DNA of 24,027 nucleotides from a virus: the IMG/VR virus record IMGVR_UViG_3300020034_000069, positions 1 to 24,027 of that record; one strand, given 5' to 3'. Shown here in pieces: positions 1 to 7,421 of the stretch. The position numbers were made by a program, and so were the translations under genes. The notes beneath the pieces were generated by a model, which was not told the origin of the DNA, searched no databases, and saw nothing but the letters and a program-made list of their open reading frames with translations. Position 1 is the stretch's first letter. Every line of letters starts with the position of its first letter.

Positions 1-94
1 CCAGCTGCAACGGCAGCTCCAGGCCGCGCAGGGTGCCCCGGTGCTGAACACCCCGCCGGCACCCTGCGCGGCCTGGAGCTGCCGTTGCAGCTGG
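1..94. repeat. Perfect 37-bp inverted repeat at window edge
   Basis: Bases 1-37 are the exact reverse complement of bases 58-94, with a 20-base loop (38-57). On the minus strand the inner arm (94-58) encodes sensible protein (QLQRQLQAAQGA), whereas the outer arm reads as unlikely sequence in the same frame. A perfect repeat with one coding arm placed exactly at a contig end is typical of a fold-back chimera rather than a biological hairpin. Confidence 0.9.
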
Positions 95-666
95 GCGTTT
101 TGCCAGTCGATATTAAAATTCCCCATCGTGCCGCCTTCGACACCGGCACCGTAGGGCGAGCTGTTGAGCCCACGCGCGGCGAGTGCGGCCCGAGACTGCT
201 GGCTGACCTGCCCGGCAGTCCGGTCGTACAGCGCGTTCTGTGGGTCGAACCCGGTCTGTAGGAGTTGGTTGCCCCACGGCATGAACGATTGTCCGGCGTT
301 GATTAACCCACCGCCGACACCGTAAGCGTTCGCCGCTGCGCCTGCACCGTATTGCGCGCCCTGCTGTGCGCCCTGCATCCACTGCGGCAGCCCGGGGTTG
401 TTTACCCCCATGCCCGAGACAGCACCCTGCGCCTGCGGCAAGAGCTGCGGCCACTGGTTATATTGCGAGAGCCCGGGGATGCCCGAGACGAAGCTGCCGG
501 CAGCGTTGACGCCGCCTTGGCCGTTGACATAGGGCGCGTCCCACGGGTTTTGCGCGGGCTGCACGCTGCTGGCGGTGGGCGCGGTGTTGCCACTGCCCCC
601 GAAGAGGCTGGAGAGTGACCCAACGGCGCCGACGCCTGCGCTTACCAGCCCGAGCGTGCCGCCCAT
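1..666 (-). CDS. Gly/Ala/Gln-rich virion protein, N-terminal part, runs off left edge
   Basis: Open frame of 222 codons without a stop, starting at ATG 666 (MGGTLGLVSAGVGAVGSLSS), seven bases after the TGA of the acetyltransferase-like gene and preceded by the SD-like GGGTGA. The start has a hydrophobic glycine-rich segment (about residues 1-24). The body is low-complexity and rich in Gly, Ala, Gln and Asn. A more ordered part follows near residues 155-200, with DRTAGQVSQQSRAALAARG followed by NSSPYGAGVEGG. I know this style from internal virion or DNA-ejection proteins of short-tailed phages, but no domain is certain. The last roughly 12 codons (bases 1-37) are an inverted copy of bases 58-94 and translate to Cys/Trp-rich nonsense, so the reliable coding part ends between bases 58 and 38. 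The C-terminus lies outside the window. Confidence 0.75.
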   Translation of the reverse strand, partial: MGGTLGLVSAGVGAVGSLSSLFGGSGNTAPTASSVQPAQNPWDAPYVNGQGGVNAAGSFVSGIPGLSQYNQWPQLLPQAQGAVSGMGVNNPGLPQWMQGAQQGAQYGAGAAANAYGVGGGLINAGQSFMPWGNQLLQTGFDPQNALYDRTAGQVSQQSRAALAARGLNSSPYGAGVEGGTMGNFNIDWQNAQLQRQLQAAQGAGGVFSTGAPCAAWSCRCSW

Positions 667-670
667 GATG

Positions 671-1195
671 TCACCCTAGATGCTTGGCCCAAACTATGTC
701 TTGAACTTCGTAGCGTAACCGCTTGAAGATAACACCGATCCCACCCCTGTCGCGAGCAAAATGTTGCTTCTCGCTGATGAACAGGCGGGACACCTTAAGC
801 TCCCGGCAGTAGCGCTCCGTCTCCGTCATCAGCTTCACCCCGAGCCAGCCAGCCCGATAGAGCGGGTCGAGCCAGTACATGTCCACCTGGGCCTGCAGCG
901 TGCCGGCGTAGTGAAGCCCGGGACCGACAATGAGGAAGAGATACCCGACGAGCATGCCGTTGTCGCGCACCGTGAGGATGCGCAGATTGCCGTCGAAGTC
1001 TAGGGCGGAGTATTTTTCCCAATCGGGATCGAGCGCGATGCGATCCTTGTGCGTCGCAAGCTCGTCGTAATGCTTTTTGAAAAGTGGTGGGAGTTCCTTG
1101 GCTAAAGACCAAAGGCGCTCCCACTGTAGCTCAGGCGTTCCGAGGTCCGATAGATTTGACGGAGGGTCCGTTGGACCCTGATCGGGTAGGCTCAT
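671..1195 (-). CDS. GNAT-like acyltransferase-fold phage protein
   Basis: 174 aa. ATG at 1195 is preceded by GGGAG with 8-base spacing. Residues about 65-165 have the order of a GNAT fold: DGNLRILTVRDNGMLVGYLF (strand pair), then QAQVDMYWLDPLYRAGWLG followed by VKLMTETERYCRELKVSRL (central strand, the usual acyl-CoA loop position and helix), then FISEKQ and a C-terminal FKRLRYEVQDIVWAK strand. The canonical Q/RxxGxG/A pyrophosphate loop is replaced by YRAGWLGVK, so CoA binding is uncertain. Similar acyltransferase-fold proteins occur among virion-associated genes of podoviruses. Its place between an acidic hypothetical gene and a virion protein fits that. Catalytic activity and substrate are unknown. 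Confidence 0.65.
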   Translation of the reverse strand: MSLPDQGPTDPPSNLSDLGTPELQWERLWSLAKELPPLFKKHYDELATHKDRIALDPDWEKYSALDFDGNLRILTVRDNGMLVGYLFLIVGPGLHYAGTLQAQVDMYWLDPLYRAGWLGVKLMTETERYCRELKVSRLFISEKQHFARDRGGIGVIFKRLRYEVQDIVWAKHLG

Positions 1196-1269
1196 CGTTC
1201 ACGCTCCCGGCGTTTGATGGCACTTTCGTGCTCGCATCAGACGCCGAAGCGGAACGATCCGTCAAGCCT

Positions 1270-1929
1270 TCAAGCAGGTTGGTTGACTTTACCTTGGTTG
1301 ACACGAGCGTTCTCCGCGGTTTGCTGCGCACTCATTGACGCGGTCGTGTTTACCACATCCCCGGTCTTGGGTTCAAACCCGGATGGCCGCTGCGCGTCGC
1401 CGGTGTCGCCCGGAGGCTGCCCGCGGCGCGGGTCGTCTTCCGGCTTACCCTCATCGGGGCGCATCGGGCCATCCGAGAGCCGGGCACCACCAAACGGGTT
1501 GGGCTTGGTAGGCTCGCGGTCGGAGTTGTCTTCCGGCACGTCCATGCGCGCGAGGGTCTTGGTAAGCTCATCGGGCTCGCGCGGGGCGTTCTCGGGATCG
1601 CCCTGGTAGCTGTGGCGCTCGTCTTCCCAGGCAGCCACATCCTCTTTGGCCTTCTGGATGCGCTCGATATCGCGAGCGTTGCGGGCTTCGTTCTCGGACC
1701 CATCGGAAGCCTCGGGCTGCGGCCGGTACTCAGTTGAGAGTAGCGCACCGCCGCGCTGAAAGGTCAGCACGACATCGTCGGCGCCATCCTTGCCGATCAG
1801 GATCAGCTGGGCGCGGGACGTGTCGGCTTCGAGCACGTTGAAGAAAAGGTCCACAGTCGGCGCGTCGTCGTCATCCGTGGTCTTGATACGGACGGTCTGC
1901 TGGGCGATCGAAAAGGGGAGCTTGGACAT
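1270..1929 (-). CDS. Acidic proline-rich hypothetical phage protein
   Basis: 219 aa. ATG at 1929 (MSKLPFSIAQQTVRIKTTDD) is preceded by AGGAG with about 10-base spacing. Residues 1-70 alternate hydrophobic and polar residues like a small beta domain (VDLFFNVLEADTS, AQLILIGKDGADDVVLTFQ). Residues 75-219 are charged, rich in Pro, Asp, Glu and Arg, and probably disordered. I recognise no family. It is the first gene after the terminator at 1948-1979 and precedes the GNAT-like gene by 74 nt, in which I see no further gene. An accessory virion or assembly protein is possible from context only. Confidence 0.7.
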   Translation of the reverse strand: MSKLPFSIAQQTVRIKTTDDDDAPTVDLFFNVLEADTSRAQLILIGKDGADDVVLTFQRGGALLSTEYRPQPEASDGSENEARNARDIERIQKAKEDVAAWEDERHSYQGDPENAPREPDELTKTLARMDVPEDNSDREPTKPNPFGGARLSDGPMRPDEGKPEDDPRRGQPPGDTGDAQRPSGFEPKTGDVVNTTASMSAQQTAENARVNQGKVNQPA

Positions 1930-1947
1930 GGCCTCAGTCTCCTGTGG

Positions 1948-1979
1948 AAAAACCCCGGGTGTCTATAAGACGCCCGGGG
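1948..1979 (-). terminator. Rho-independent terminator
   Basis: Read on the minus strand, CCCCGGG (1979-1973) pairs with CCCGGGG (1959-1953). One mismatch and a further GTC/GAC pairing follow, the loop is TTATA, and five T residues (1952-1948) come directly after the stem. It lies 20 nt after the stop of the exported 192-aa protein and just before the SD of the next gene. It probably ends most of the tail-gene message, with partial read-through into the three last genes or a separate promoter beyond it. Confidence 0.85.
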
Positions 1980-1999
1980 CTTTCGAAAGTTCCAGCGCC

Positions 2000-2578
2000 T
2001 TATTTTAGTGCTTCGACAACCATGCCGTTCGCGGTGACTTCGTTCGCCGCACCGCCGGCCGACTGGCCAGTGCACTTGACCAGCACCGCTGCAGTCAGCG
2101 TCTCGGCAGCGTCGGCACCGATCGTGGTGGGCGTCGCGTTGTAGATGCCGAACCCGGTGTAGCCCTGCGTGGTTGCGGTCTTGCGGGTCACCACCTGCGT
2201 GAGCTGCCAATAGCCGCCGGCCGAAGCCGATGCAGTCACGACAGTGGCGCCGAAGTAGAGCCGAGCAGTCTTGACACCCGAGCCTGCACCAGCGCCCCAG
2301 CAGGTAACCCGGAGGCTGTCGCCACCAGCTGCAAGGAGGTTGGGCGCGACGGTGTACTGTTGGAGGGTCACTTCGGCGGTAGTCGCCGTGGTGCCCGCGG
2401 TCAGAGTGGAAGCGCTGATCTTGCCGGTGGCGCCGTTGAACGCCGTGATCAGCTGGTTAAGGAAGGCCTGGACATCCGCGGCCGGCACAGGGCCGACGAT
2501 CAGAGGAACGTTGGCGCCGAACGCGATAGCGCCAGCGCAAACCACCGCGGCGAGAGAAGCTGCAAGTCGCTTAAACAT
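2000..2578 (-). CDS. Small exported fibre-like protein with signal peptide
   Basis: 192 aa. ATG at 2578 has AGGAG seven bases upstream. The N-terminus is a classical Sec signal: basic MFKR, hydrophobic LAASLAAVVCAGAIAF, and a likely cut near GA/NV (residue 22). Residues 31-50 (VPAADVQAFLNQLITAFNGA) resemble the short helical module found at the N-terminus of many phage tail proteins. The rest is Thr/Ala/Gly-rich and looks like a beta sandwich, with two cysteines (93 and 169) that could pair after export. It follows the collar-domain gene by 65 nt and ends at a terminator. Fibre, decoration or cell-surface role is inferred; no enzyme motif is visible. Confidence 0.75.
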   Translation of the reverse strand: MFKRLAASLAAVVCAGAIAFGANVPLIVGPVPAADVQAFLNQLITAFNGATGKISASTLTAGTTATTAEVTLQQYTVAPNLLAAGGDSLRVTCWGAGAGSGVKTARLYFGATVVTASASAGGYWQLTQVVTRKTATTQGYTGFGIYNATPTTIGADAAETLTAAVLVKCTGQSAGGAANEVTANGMVVEALK

Positions 2579-2643
2579 GGTGATCTCCTAGCTGGGCTAT
2601 GTTCGTAGCCGGGTTGAAGGATAGGGCCTAGTTCCTTGTTCGT

Positions 2644-3714
2644 CTAGAGCTTTATCATTTTGATCACGAGGATGGCAGGCGTGAACAGCAGAAAGGCTGC
2701 GTCCGAGCCCCCGGAGGTCACCGAGCCCGTAATCGAGATGCTTGCGAACCCCACAGACGTGTTGAGGGGCTGCCCGGGCGTGCCAAACGACGCGCCCGAG
2801 CCAATAATGGGCGCCCCTGAAATCCCCGCACTGCTATCGTGCGTGTGGCCGGCGTCAGTCGCCCCGAGGGTGTTTGGCAGCGTGTAGCTCGGCATGTTGG
2901 CCTGCACGAGCGTGACGCTCTGCTGGCCGCACACCCCGCCGAGCGCCCCAGCACCGCAGGCGCTGCTACGGCCTGTCGCACTGTCGATCGCCGTGGTGTT
3001 GCGGCCGCGGAGGTCGGGGATGCCGAATGTGTTCGTCCCATCCCCCACACCGTAATAGGTGCCGTAGATGCTAAACAGCGCAGAGTAAGCCACGCGCGGC
3101 AGGGTCGTGCCGTCAGCAATCACGTAGCCCGGAGGGACCGCCGTGCCGGTGTAATCGACCACCTGCCCAACAAGGTCGAACCTGTTCTGAATAATCCAGC
3201 GGGTGCCGTCGTACTGGACAGTGACCAGATTGCTGATCGTAAGCTCACCGCCCACAGCCGGCGCTAAGCCAGCTTGTGTATTGCGGTAGACGGCGACCGC
3301 CCCGCTGCCATCTACATTGAGCGTCACCGCTGTGAGGTTCGTCACGCTCGGCTTGAACGTGACCGTCCGCCCGGCCGAGAGCGTGAAGCCTGTTGGCGTG
3401 AGCGACGTCACACTCTGCGAGGCTGCGCTGCCCCCGCCAGTGCCGTTGTAGCTCGCCGAGCCGCCCTGTGACGGGCTGATCGGTGTCGTCAGCCCCAACA
3501 GCGCCGTGATGTCGTTGTTCACCCCCGCGGCAGCTGCCTGCGTGAAGCAAGTCACCAGCGCGTTGTAGTTCGCCATGACTTGCGTAGCGTCAGCTGTGGT
3601 GTTGTTCTGCAGCTGGAACGGCAGCGTGCAGGTGATACCCGCGTTGACAATCCGCACCCCATAGGCACCTGCGAGAAGCGCGGCAGCTGCGAGGCAGGCT
3701 AGAAATTTCTTCAT
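2644..3714 (-). CDS. Tail-collar-domain fibre protein with signal peptide
   Basis: 356 aa. I start at ATG 3714 (MKKFLACLAAAALLAGAYG) because it overlaps the tail-hub stop as ATGA and opens a good Sec signal peptide; the longer upstream frame is arginine/cysteine-rich read-through of the hub gene. After the signal (cut near NA/GI, residue 25), residues 30-82 hold a common phage tail N-terminal module (LPFQLQNNTTADATQVMANY, then NDITALLGLTTPI). Residues 182-240 match the phage tail collar domain (GQVVDYTGTAVPPGYVIADG, then GTNTFGIPDLRGR). The C-terminal third is Gly/Ser-rich and ends in the hydrophobic FLLFTPAILVIKMIKL. Four cysteines lie in the mature part. Likely a host-contacting fibre; the signal peptide is odd for a virion protein assembled in the cytoplasm. 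Confidence 0.85.
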   Translation of the reverse strand: MKKFLACLAAAALLAGAYGVRIVNAGITCTLPFQLQNNTTADATQVMANYNALVTCFTQAAAAGVNNDITALLGLTTPISPSQGGSASYNGTGGGSAASQSVTSLTPTGFTLSAGRTVTFKPSVTNLTAVTLNVDGSGAVAVYRNTQAGLAPAVGGELTISNLVTVQYDGTRWIIQNRFDLVGQVVDYTGTAVPPGYVIADGTTLPRVAYSALFSIYGTYYGVGDGTNTFGIPDLRGRNTTAIDSATGRSSACGAGALGGVCGQQSVTLVQANMPSYTLPNTLGATDAGHTHDSSAGISGAPIIGSGASFGTPGQPLNTSVGFASISITGSVTSGGSDAAFLLFTPAILVIKMIKL

Positions 3715-5387
3715 GCTGTCACCGGATAAGGTAGGAGGTAGCCGAGCATCTCGTAGCGGAAGTGGACGCGCCCCACACGGATGCCCTGCCCGCATTGGCC
3801 GACTGCAACAAACGCCATGCGCTGAAAGACAATCGGCTGTGTCCAAAACATCTGCCGCGGCTGTAGCGCGCTTGCAGCGCCAAGCCAAGAGGCTTGACCC
3901 CACTGGAAGTTACCCCACAGCGTCGCCGCGCCCGGCTGTGGGATCGTGACTTGGTCGAGCACGAGCCCGTCTTGGTCCTGCACGAGACAGCTCACCGCCC
4001 CGGCCGCGGCCGTGAGCGCGGTGTAGAACGTCGTCTCAATCATCGCGTTCTGACACATCTGATCGGTGTCAGGCAGCATCGCAGTTTGAAAGCGCCACGT
4101 CAGCTGCACGTCGTTCTCGACGTAGGTGCTGGTCGACACCTGCGCGGCATCGGACTGCCACAGCGACGCCAGCACGCCAATCGGCGTCTTAATGAACGTG
4201 TTATTGTAGGGCTGGATCAGCGACGCCGCGAAGGTGTGCGGGCCGGTCCAAATTCCTCGAGCGAAGTTGTAGAAATATTCTTCCTGCGGCGTGCCCGGGG
4301 CGAACCCGTTCTGCACGCTCGCGCGCATCGTGTTGCCGCCGGCGGTCGCGCACGCGCGTGTAGGCTCGACGGCATAGCTGAACGGCATGGTCACGCCAGT
4401 GCCAGCAATGCCGATCGGGTCGGACACGTGGCCGCTGGTGTCGATCAGCCGGAAGCCCTCGGGGGACATGAACATCATGCCCTGCGGCACCGAGCACACC
4501 GTCAGCGGAGCGAACGTGCCCGTAGTGACGTTCAGCGCGTTGCGCGTGAGCGGGTTGTTCGCCAGCGCGGGATCGCCTGCGAGCTGATAGATATTCGACA
4601 CGCCCTTGAACACATAGAGCGCCTGCACGATGCCGCCGAGCTGGTTATTCAGCCCCATCTTGCCAAACGCAGTGAGTGCTACGCGGTCATCGAACGTAAT
4701 CACGTTGTTTACGATAAGCGTCGATACCGTGAAGTTCGTCGGGTCCAGAATATCACTGAACATAACCGCCGGCTGGTCACCGTTTGGTGGGACAATCATC
4801 CAGTAGGCGCGATCACCAAACGAGGCCACACTGATCGGCGCCGCATTAAATTCATCAGTAACAAGGGGCGGTGCAGGATCAGCCTGCGGTGTAGTCAGCG
4901 TCATACTCTGCGCAGTCCACACGGGTATGGCGGGGTCGCTGATATCGAGGAAGCCCGCTAGGTTACCTACCGTCTGATAGCCCGCATGCGCGAACAGCAC
5001 GAAGGCTCCAACTGTGTCAATGATCGGCGGCTGCCACAGCCCCGTCACCGGCGGACTAAGCGGCAGCGTCGTCGCGTCTAGCGTGCCCGTGATCGTCACG
5101 AAGGCGTCCGCTGCGATGTCGTAGCAAAACGGCTCGTCGCGCCCGAGTTCTGTCGTGGAGGCAACCATGCCATAGACGCGATTACCGACGACCTTCATGC
5201 ATGAAATGAAGCCCGCTCCAGGGATCCCACCAAAACCTGGTCGACACTGGAAAGGATTGCGCGTCGTGGGGTCGGGGATCAGGTTCGTAAGCGCCGCCAT
5301 CGAACCCGCACCGAGGTCGGTGCTATCGAGCGCGTCGCAGACTGTCGACGGGGAGAAGCCGAGTGGCTTTGAGTTACGGAGCGCCAC
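3711..5387 (-). CDS. P22 gp10-like tail hub / DNA-stabilisation protein
   Basis: 558 aa. GTG start at 5387, three bases after the adaptor stop, with GGTGGTGA upstream. The N-terminus (LGFSPSTVCDALDS, then LTNLIPDPTTRNPFQCRPGF) followed by repeated beta blades (GDRAYWMIVPP, QALYVFKGVSNIYQLAGDP, MMFMSPEGFRLIDTSGHVSD, EEYFYNFARGIWTGPHTF) resembles P22 gp10-type head-closure and tail-hub proteins, which follow the gp4-like adaptor and plug the portal. P22 gp10 is about 470 aa, so this one is longer. Gene order adaptor, hub, fibre supports the call. It overlaps the fibre gene by ATGA, so the two are probably translationally coupled. Nine cysteines and no signal peptide. Confidence 0.75.
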   Translation of the reverse strand: MALRNSKPLGFSPSTVCDALDSTDLGAGSMAALTNLIPDPTTRNPFQCRPGFGGIPGAGFISCMKVVGNRVYGMVASTTELGRDEPFCYDIAADAFVTITGTLDATTLPLSPPVTGLWQPPIIDTVGAFVLFAHAGYQTVGNLAGFLDISDPAIPVWTAQSMTLTTPQADPAPPLVTDEFNAAPISVASFGDRAYWMIVPPNGDQPAVMFSDILDPTNFTVSTLIVNNVITFDDRVALTAFGKMGLNNQLGGIVQALYVFKGVSNIYQLAGDPALANNPLTRNALNVTTGTFAPLTVCSVPQGMMFMSPEGFRLIDTSGHVSDPIGIAGTGVTMPFSYAVEPTRACATAGGNTMRASVQNGFAPGTPQEEYFYNFARGIWTGPHTFAASLIQPYNNTFIKTPIGVLASLWQSDAAQVSTSTYVENDVQLTWRFQTAMLPDTDQMCQNAMIETTFYTALTAAAGAVSCLVQDQDGLVLDQVTIPQPGAATLWGNFQWGQASWLGAASALQPRQMFWTQPIVFQRMAFVAVGQCGQGIRVGRVHFRYEMLGYLLPYPVTA

Positions 5388-5390
5388 GGG

Positions 5391-6098
5391 TCACCACCCG
5401 ATTTGCTTCGTGTTCTTAAGCGCCGCGGTGTTCTGTCCGAAGAACTTCCGATCGAGCAACACGCGCTTGGGCGCGGTCTCGGGATCGTCCTTCATGTTCA
5501 AGTAGCCCTTGAGCTGGGCAAGCGCCTTGGCCTGGAAGCTGTCCGCGCGATCGTCACCAGCGAACGGCATCATCTCGGCAGCAAGCCGAGTGATCAGGTA
5601 GGACGAAGCCGGCATCCACGGCGTCGCGCTCGTGTCGGTGATGTCGGGCTGGCGCGAGTTGTAGCGGATGGTGCAGGGATAGGCACCCGACGCCGGTGGC
5701 CACACATACAGCCCCGGGTCTTGGTCTGCGACCGCGGTCACGTCGACATAGGCGAGATAGGGGTAGGACTGCAGGCCTGCCTGCTGCACGAACGTATCGA
5801 ATTCTTCCTGCTTCACGCCGATCAGCGTGTAGGGGACATTCGAGATATAATAGAACGAACCGTTACGGTGCAGCCGGATGAAATCGTCCGGCATGACGTT
5901 CGGGCCGCTCGCAACGGAGTAGCCGTTGCCTACAGCGCTCGTGTTGAAATTGAAATAGGCCGATTTGCGGATGACTTCGAAGTCGTAGTTCTGTGACAGC
6001 TCCAACAAGATCGTGTTCAGCATGACTAGTGCCTGGGCTGTGTACCCAGGCACTTTCGCAATCTGACACGCCATCTGGATGATTTGGGCAGCGGTCAC
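5391..6098 (-). CDS. Head-to-tail adaptor (P22 gp4-like)
   Basis: 235 aa. GTG start at 6098 sits in a GTGA overlap with the stop of the preceding gene and has AGGAG just upstream. The N-terminal helices (MTAAQIIQMACQIAKVPGYT, then ALVMLNTILLELSQNYDFEV), a central beta part (PDDFIRLHRNGSFYYISN, YTLIGVKQEEFD, GLYVWPPASGAYPCTIRYNS) and C-terminal helices (LITRLAAEMMPFAGDD, AQLKGYLNMKDDPE) are the layout of the gp4-like adaptor family, which binds under the portal after DNA packaging. Usual length for the family is about 150-240 aa. The neighbouring gp10-like hub supports this. Confidence 0.75.
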   Translation of the reverse strand: MTAAQIIQMACQIAKVPGYTAQALVMLNTILLELSQNYDFEVIRKSAYFNFNTSAVGNGYSVASGPNVMPDDFIRLHRNGSFYYISNVPYTLIGVKQEEFDTFVQQAGLQSYPYLAYVDVTAVADQDPGLYVWPPASGAYPCTIRYNSRQPDITDTSATPWMPASSYLITRLAAEMMPFAGDDRADSFQAKALAQLKGYLNMKDDPETAPKRVLLDRKFFGQNTAALKNTKQIGW

Positions 6099-6559
6099 TT
6101 TTTCTCCTGTAACTCCGCAGGCAGTGGCAGCCCGGCCTTCCCGTACGCCTTCTTTAAGTCGTCCTTGGCCATCTGCGCGCGCCGCTTGGCCTCTTCGGCA
6201 TTCGCAACTGCCTGTGCGCGCTGCGTCTGTTCCTGCGCGGACAAAGTCACTTCACCGCGCTTGCCCTTGTTCTGCCAATCGAGAGCCTTGTTCTGCTCTA
6301 CGATGTGCATCCGGTTGTGATGGTCGATCGCGATGCGCTCCTGCTGTTCGGCTTCGCGCGTCATAACGTCAATCATCTGGAACCAGTATTGACGCTCGCC
6401 AACCGCCCGGATTTTATCAACGATCGTGTCGATAGCCTCCTGCGTGTCCGTCTGCGCCACGTGGGTCTGAAACGTCAGGCCCTTCTTCCCCGGCAGCTCC
6501 AACTGGTAGGTGATACCGATTGCCGGGATTTCTTCCGCCACCACAGAAGTCTCTTTCAT
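6095..6559 (-). CDS. Hypothetical head-region protein, coiled-coil
   Basis: 154 aa. ATG at 6559 overlaps the preceding stop by one base (TAATG). Residues 1-40 look like a small beta domain (IPAIGITYQLELPGKKGLTF). Residues 45-154 are strongly helical and charged (TQEAIDTIVDKIRAVGERQY, EEAKRRAQMAKDDLKKAYGK), ending in basic EKK. It couples to the adaptor gene by GTGA. I do not recognise the family. Position between capsid and adaptor genes suggests a head-assembly or internal role, inferred from context only. Confidence 0.75.
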   Translation of the reverse strand: MKETSVVAEEIPAIGITYQLELPGKKGLTFQTHVAQTDTQEAIDTIVDKIRAVGERQYWFQMIDVMTREAEQQERIAIDHHNRMHIVEQNKALDWQNKGKRGEVTLSAQEQTQRAQAVANAEEAKRRAQMAKDDLKKAYGKAGLPLPAELQEKK

Positions 6560-7011
6560 TACTGCCTCACAAGGTCTTCCGCAGGGGTGCTCACGTCATG
6601 AGCGTTAAGGGTCATATTCCGAGGACGCCTGCGATCGTGCTCGGATTTTCCGTTGATCTCGCGTTCGTGCTTGAACGTCTGCTGCATCATGTGCATCACG
6701 ACGATCGCCTGCGACGCGGGGAAGGTGTACGTCATGCCCTGCTGATACACAACGCCATCGATCCTGATCTCGTTGGCGAACTCGGCAAGGTCGATCGTGA
6801 CCGTCACCTGGGGCTCGGCAAGACCAAGCTCGCGAGCCTTTTTGAGCGCCAGCGCGGCCTTGTATTCGATCTTGGCCAGCGCCTTGCGCTCGGCAAGCGC
6901 ATCAGCTTCGACTTCAAGCTCAATTGCTGCCTTCTCGTCAGCAGTCAGCAGCGCATCATAGTCGAGCTTGGGATCGTACTTCGCCGGTCCCTTCGGAGTG
7001 GTCTTAGCCAT
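6559..7011 (-). CDS. Hypothetical head-region protein
   Basis: 150 aa. I choose ATG 7011 (MAKTTPKGPAKYDPKLDYDA) because GGTGAG lies seven bases upstream; an upstream TTG at 7026 would overlap that SD. The first half is a charged helix rich in Ala, Glu and Lys (TADEKAAIELEVEADALAER, KALAKIEYKAALALKKAREL). Residues 85-120 form a likely beta hairpin (VTVTIDLAEFANEIRIDGVV, YTFPASQAIVVMHMM). No family is recognised. It overlaps the next gene as TAATG. Confidence 0.75.
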   Translation of the reverse strand: MAKTTPKGPAKYDPKLDYDALLTADEKAAIELEVEADALAERKALAKIEYKAALALKKARELGLAEPQVTVTIDLAEFANEIRIDGVVYQQGMTYTFPASQAIVVMHMMQQTFKHEREINGKSEHDRRRPRNMTLNAHDVSTPAEDLVRQ

Positions 7012-7070
7012 TGTGTTTCTCACCAATTGTTAGAGTTCTTCAAAGCCGCGCTCCGATATCTACGCAAACA

Positions 7071-7364
7071 TCAACTGTGCGTCCAACCTCCACCGTTAGC
7101 AATCGAATAAGCGGAAACGACAACCGGCCAGCCCACGCCATCGAAAGCGACATAGTCGCCCGGCTGAACCAGAATAAACCCGCGACGCCCGGGAAACTGC
7201 AGGCGCCCGTTTTGCGCGAACGCGCCAGGGATGCGCATGCCCACGGCGTTCTGTATTTTGATGTTGTTGTTGATCTGCGCGATGTCTGCCGCAGCTGATG
7301 CCGGGTTCCATGCAAGCGCGTTGAGCGTGGTGGTCGCGTTCGTGCCGAGCGTAACAAGAGCCAT
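7071..7364 (-). CDS. Small hypothetical protein downstream of capsid gene
   Basis: 97 aa. Two adjacent ATGs (7367 and 7364) follow GGGAGG; the second gives the better spacing (5 bases). The sequence begins MALVTLGTNATTTLNALAWN, followed by PASAAADIAQINNNIKIQNA. A beta-type part follows (RLQFPGRRGFILVQPGDYVA, VGWPVVVSAYSIANGGG). The compact size, the beta C-terminus and the position directly after the major capsid gene would suit a capsid decoration or stabilising protein, but no family match is visible, so this remains a guess. A GC-rich hairpin separates it from the capsid gene. Confidence 0.7.
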   Translation of the reverse strand: MALVTLGTNATTTLNALAWNPASAAADIAQINNNIKIQNAVGMRIPGAFAQNGRLQFPGRRGFILVQPGDYVAFDGVGWPVVVSAYSIANGGGWTHS

Positions 7365-7381
7365 CATTGCCTCCCGAATGG

Positions 7382-7404
7382 CCCCCGGGGAGTATCCCCG
7401 GGGG
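7382..7404 (-). terminator. Perfect 9-bp GC hairpin after capsid gene, no T-tract
   Basis: CCCCCGGGG (7382-7390) pairs perfectly with CCCCGGGGG (7396-7404) around a five-base loop (AGTAT). It lies between the capsid stop (7422) and the SD of the next gene. No run of T follows on either strand, so it is not a standard intrinsic terminator. It may protect the 3' end of the capsid message or cause pausing or partial termination. Confidence 0.55.
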
Positions 7405-7421
7405 AAGGCTGATCAAAGCGA

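Noticed and set aside
402-623. Minus-strand frames at 113-454 and 402-623
   Set aside because: Arg/Ala-rich shadows. The true minus-strand frame is the open one from 666 to the window edge, which has no stop in the window.
3894-4961. 355-aa plus-strand frame
   Set aside because: Antisense of the tail-hub gene, rich in Arg and His, no ribosome site, no recognisable domain. The minus-strand gene explains the region.
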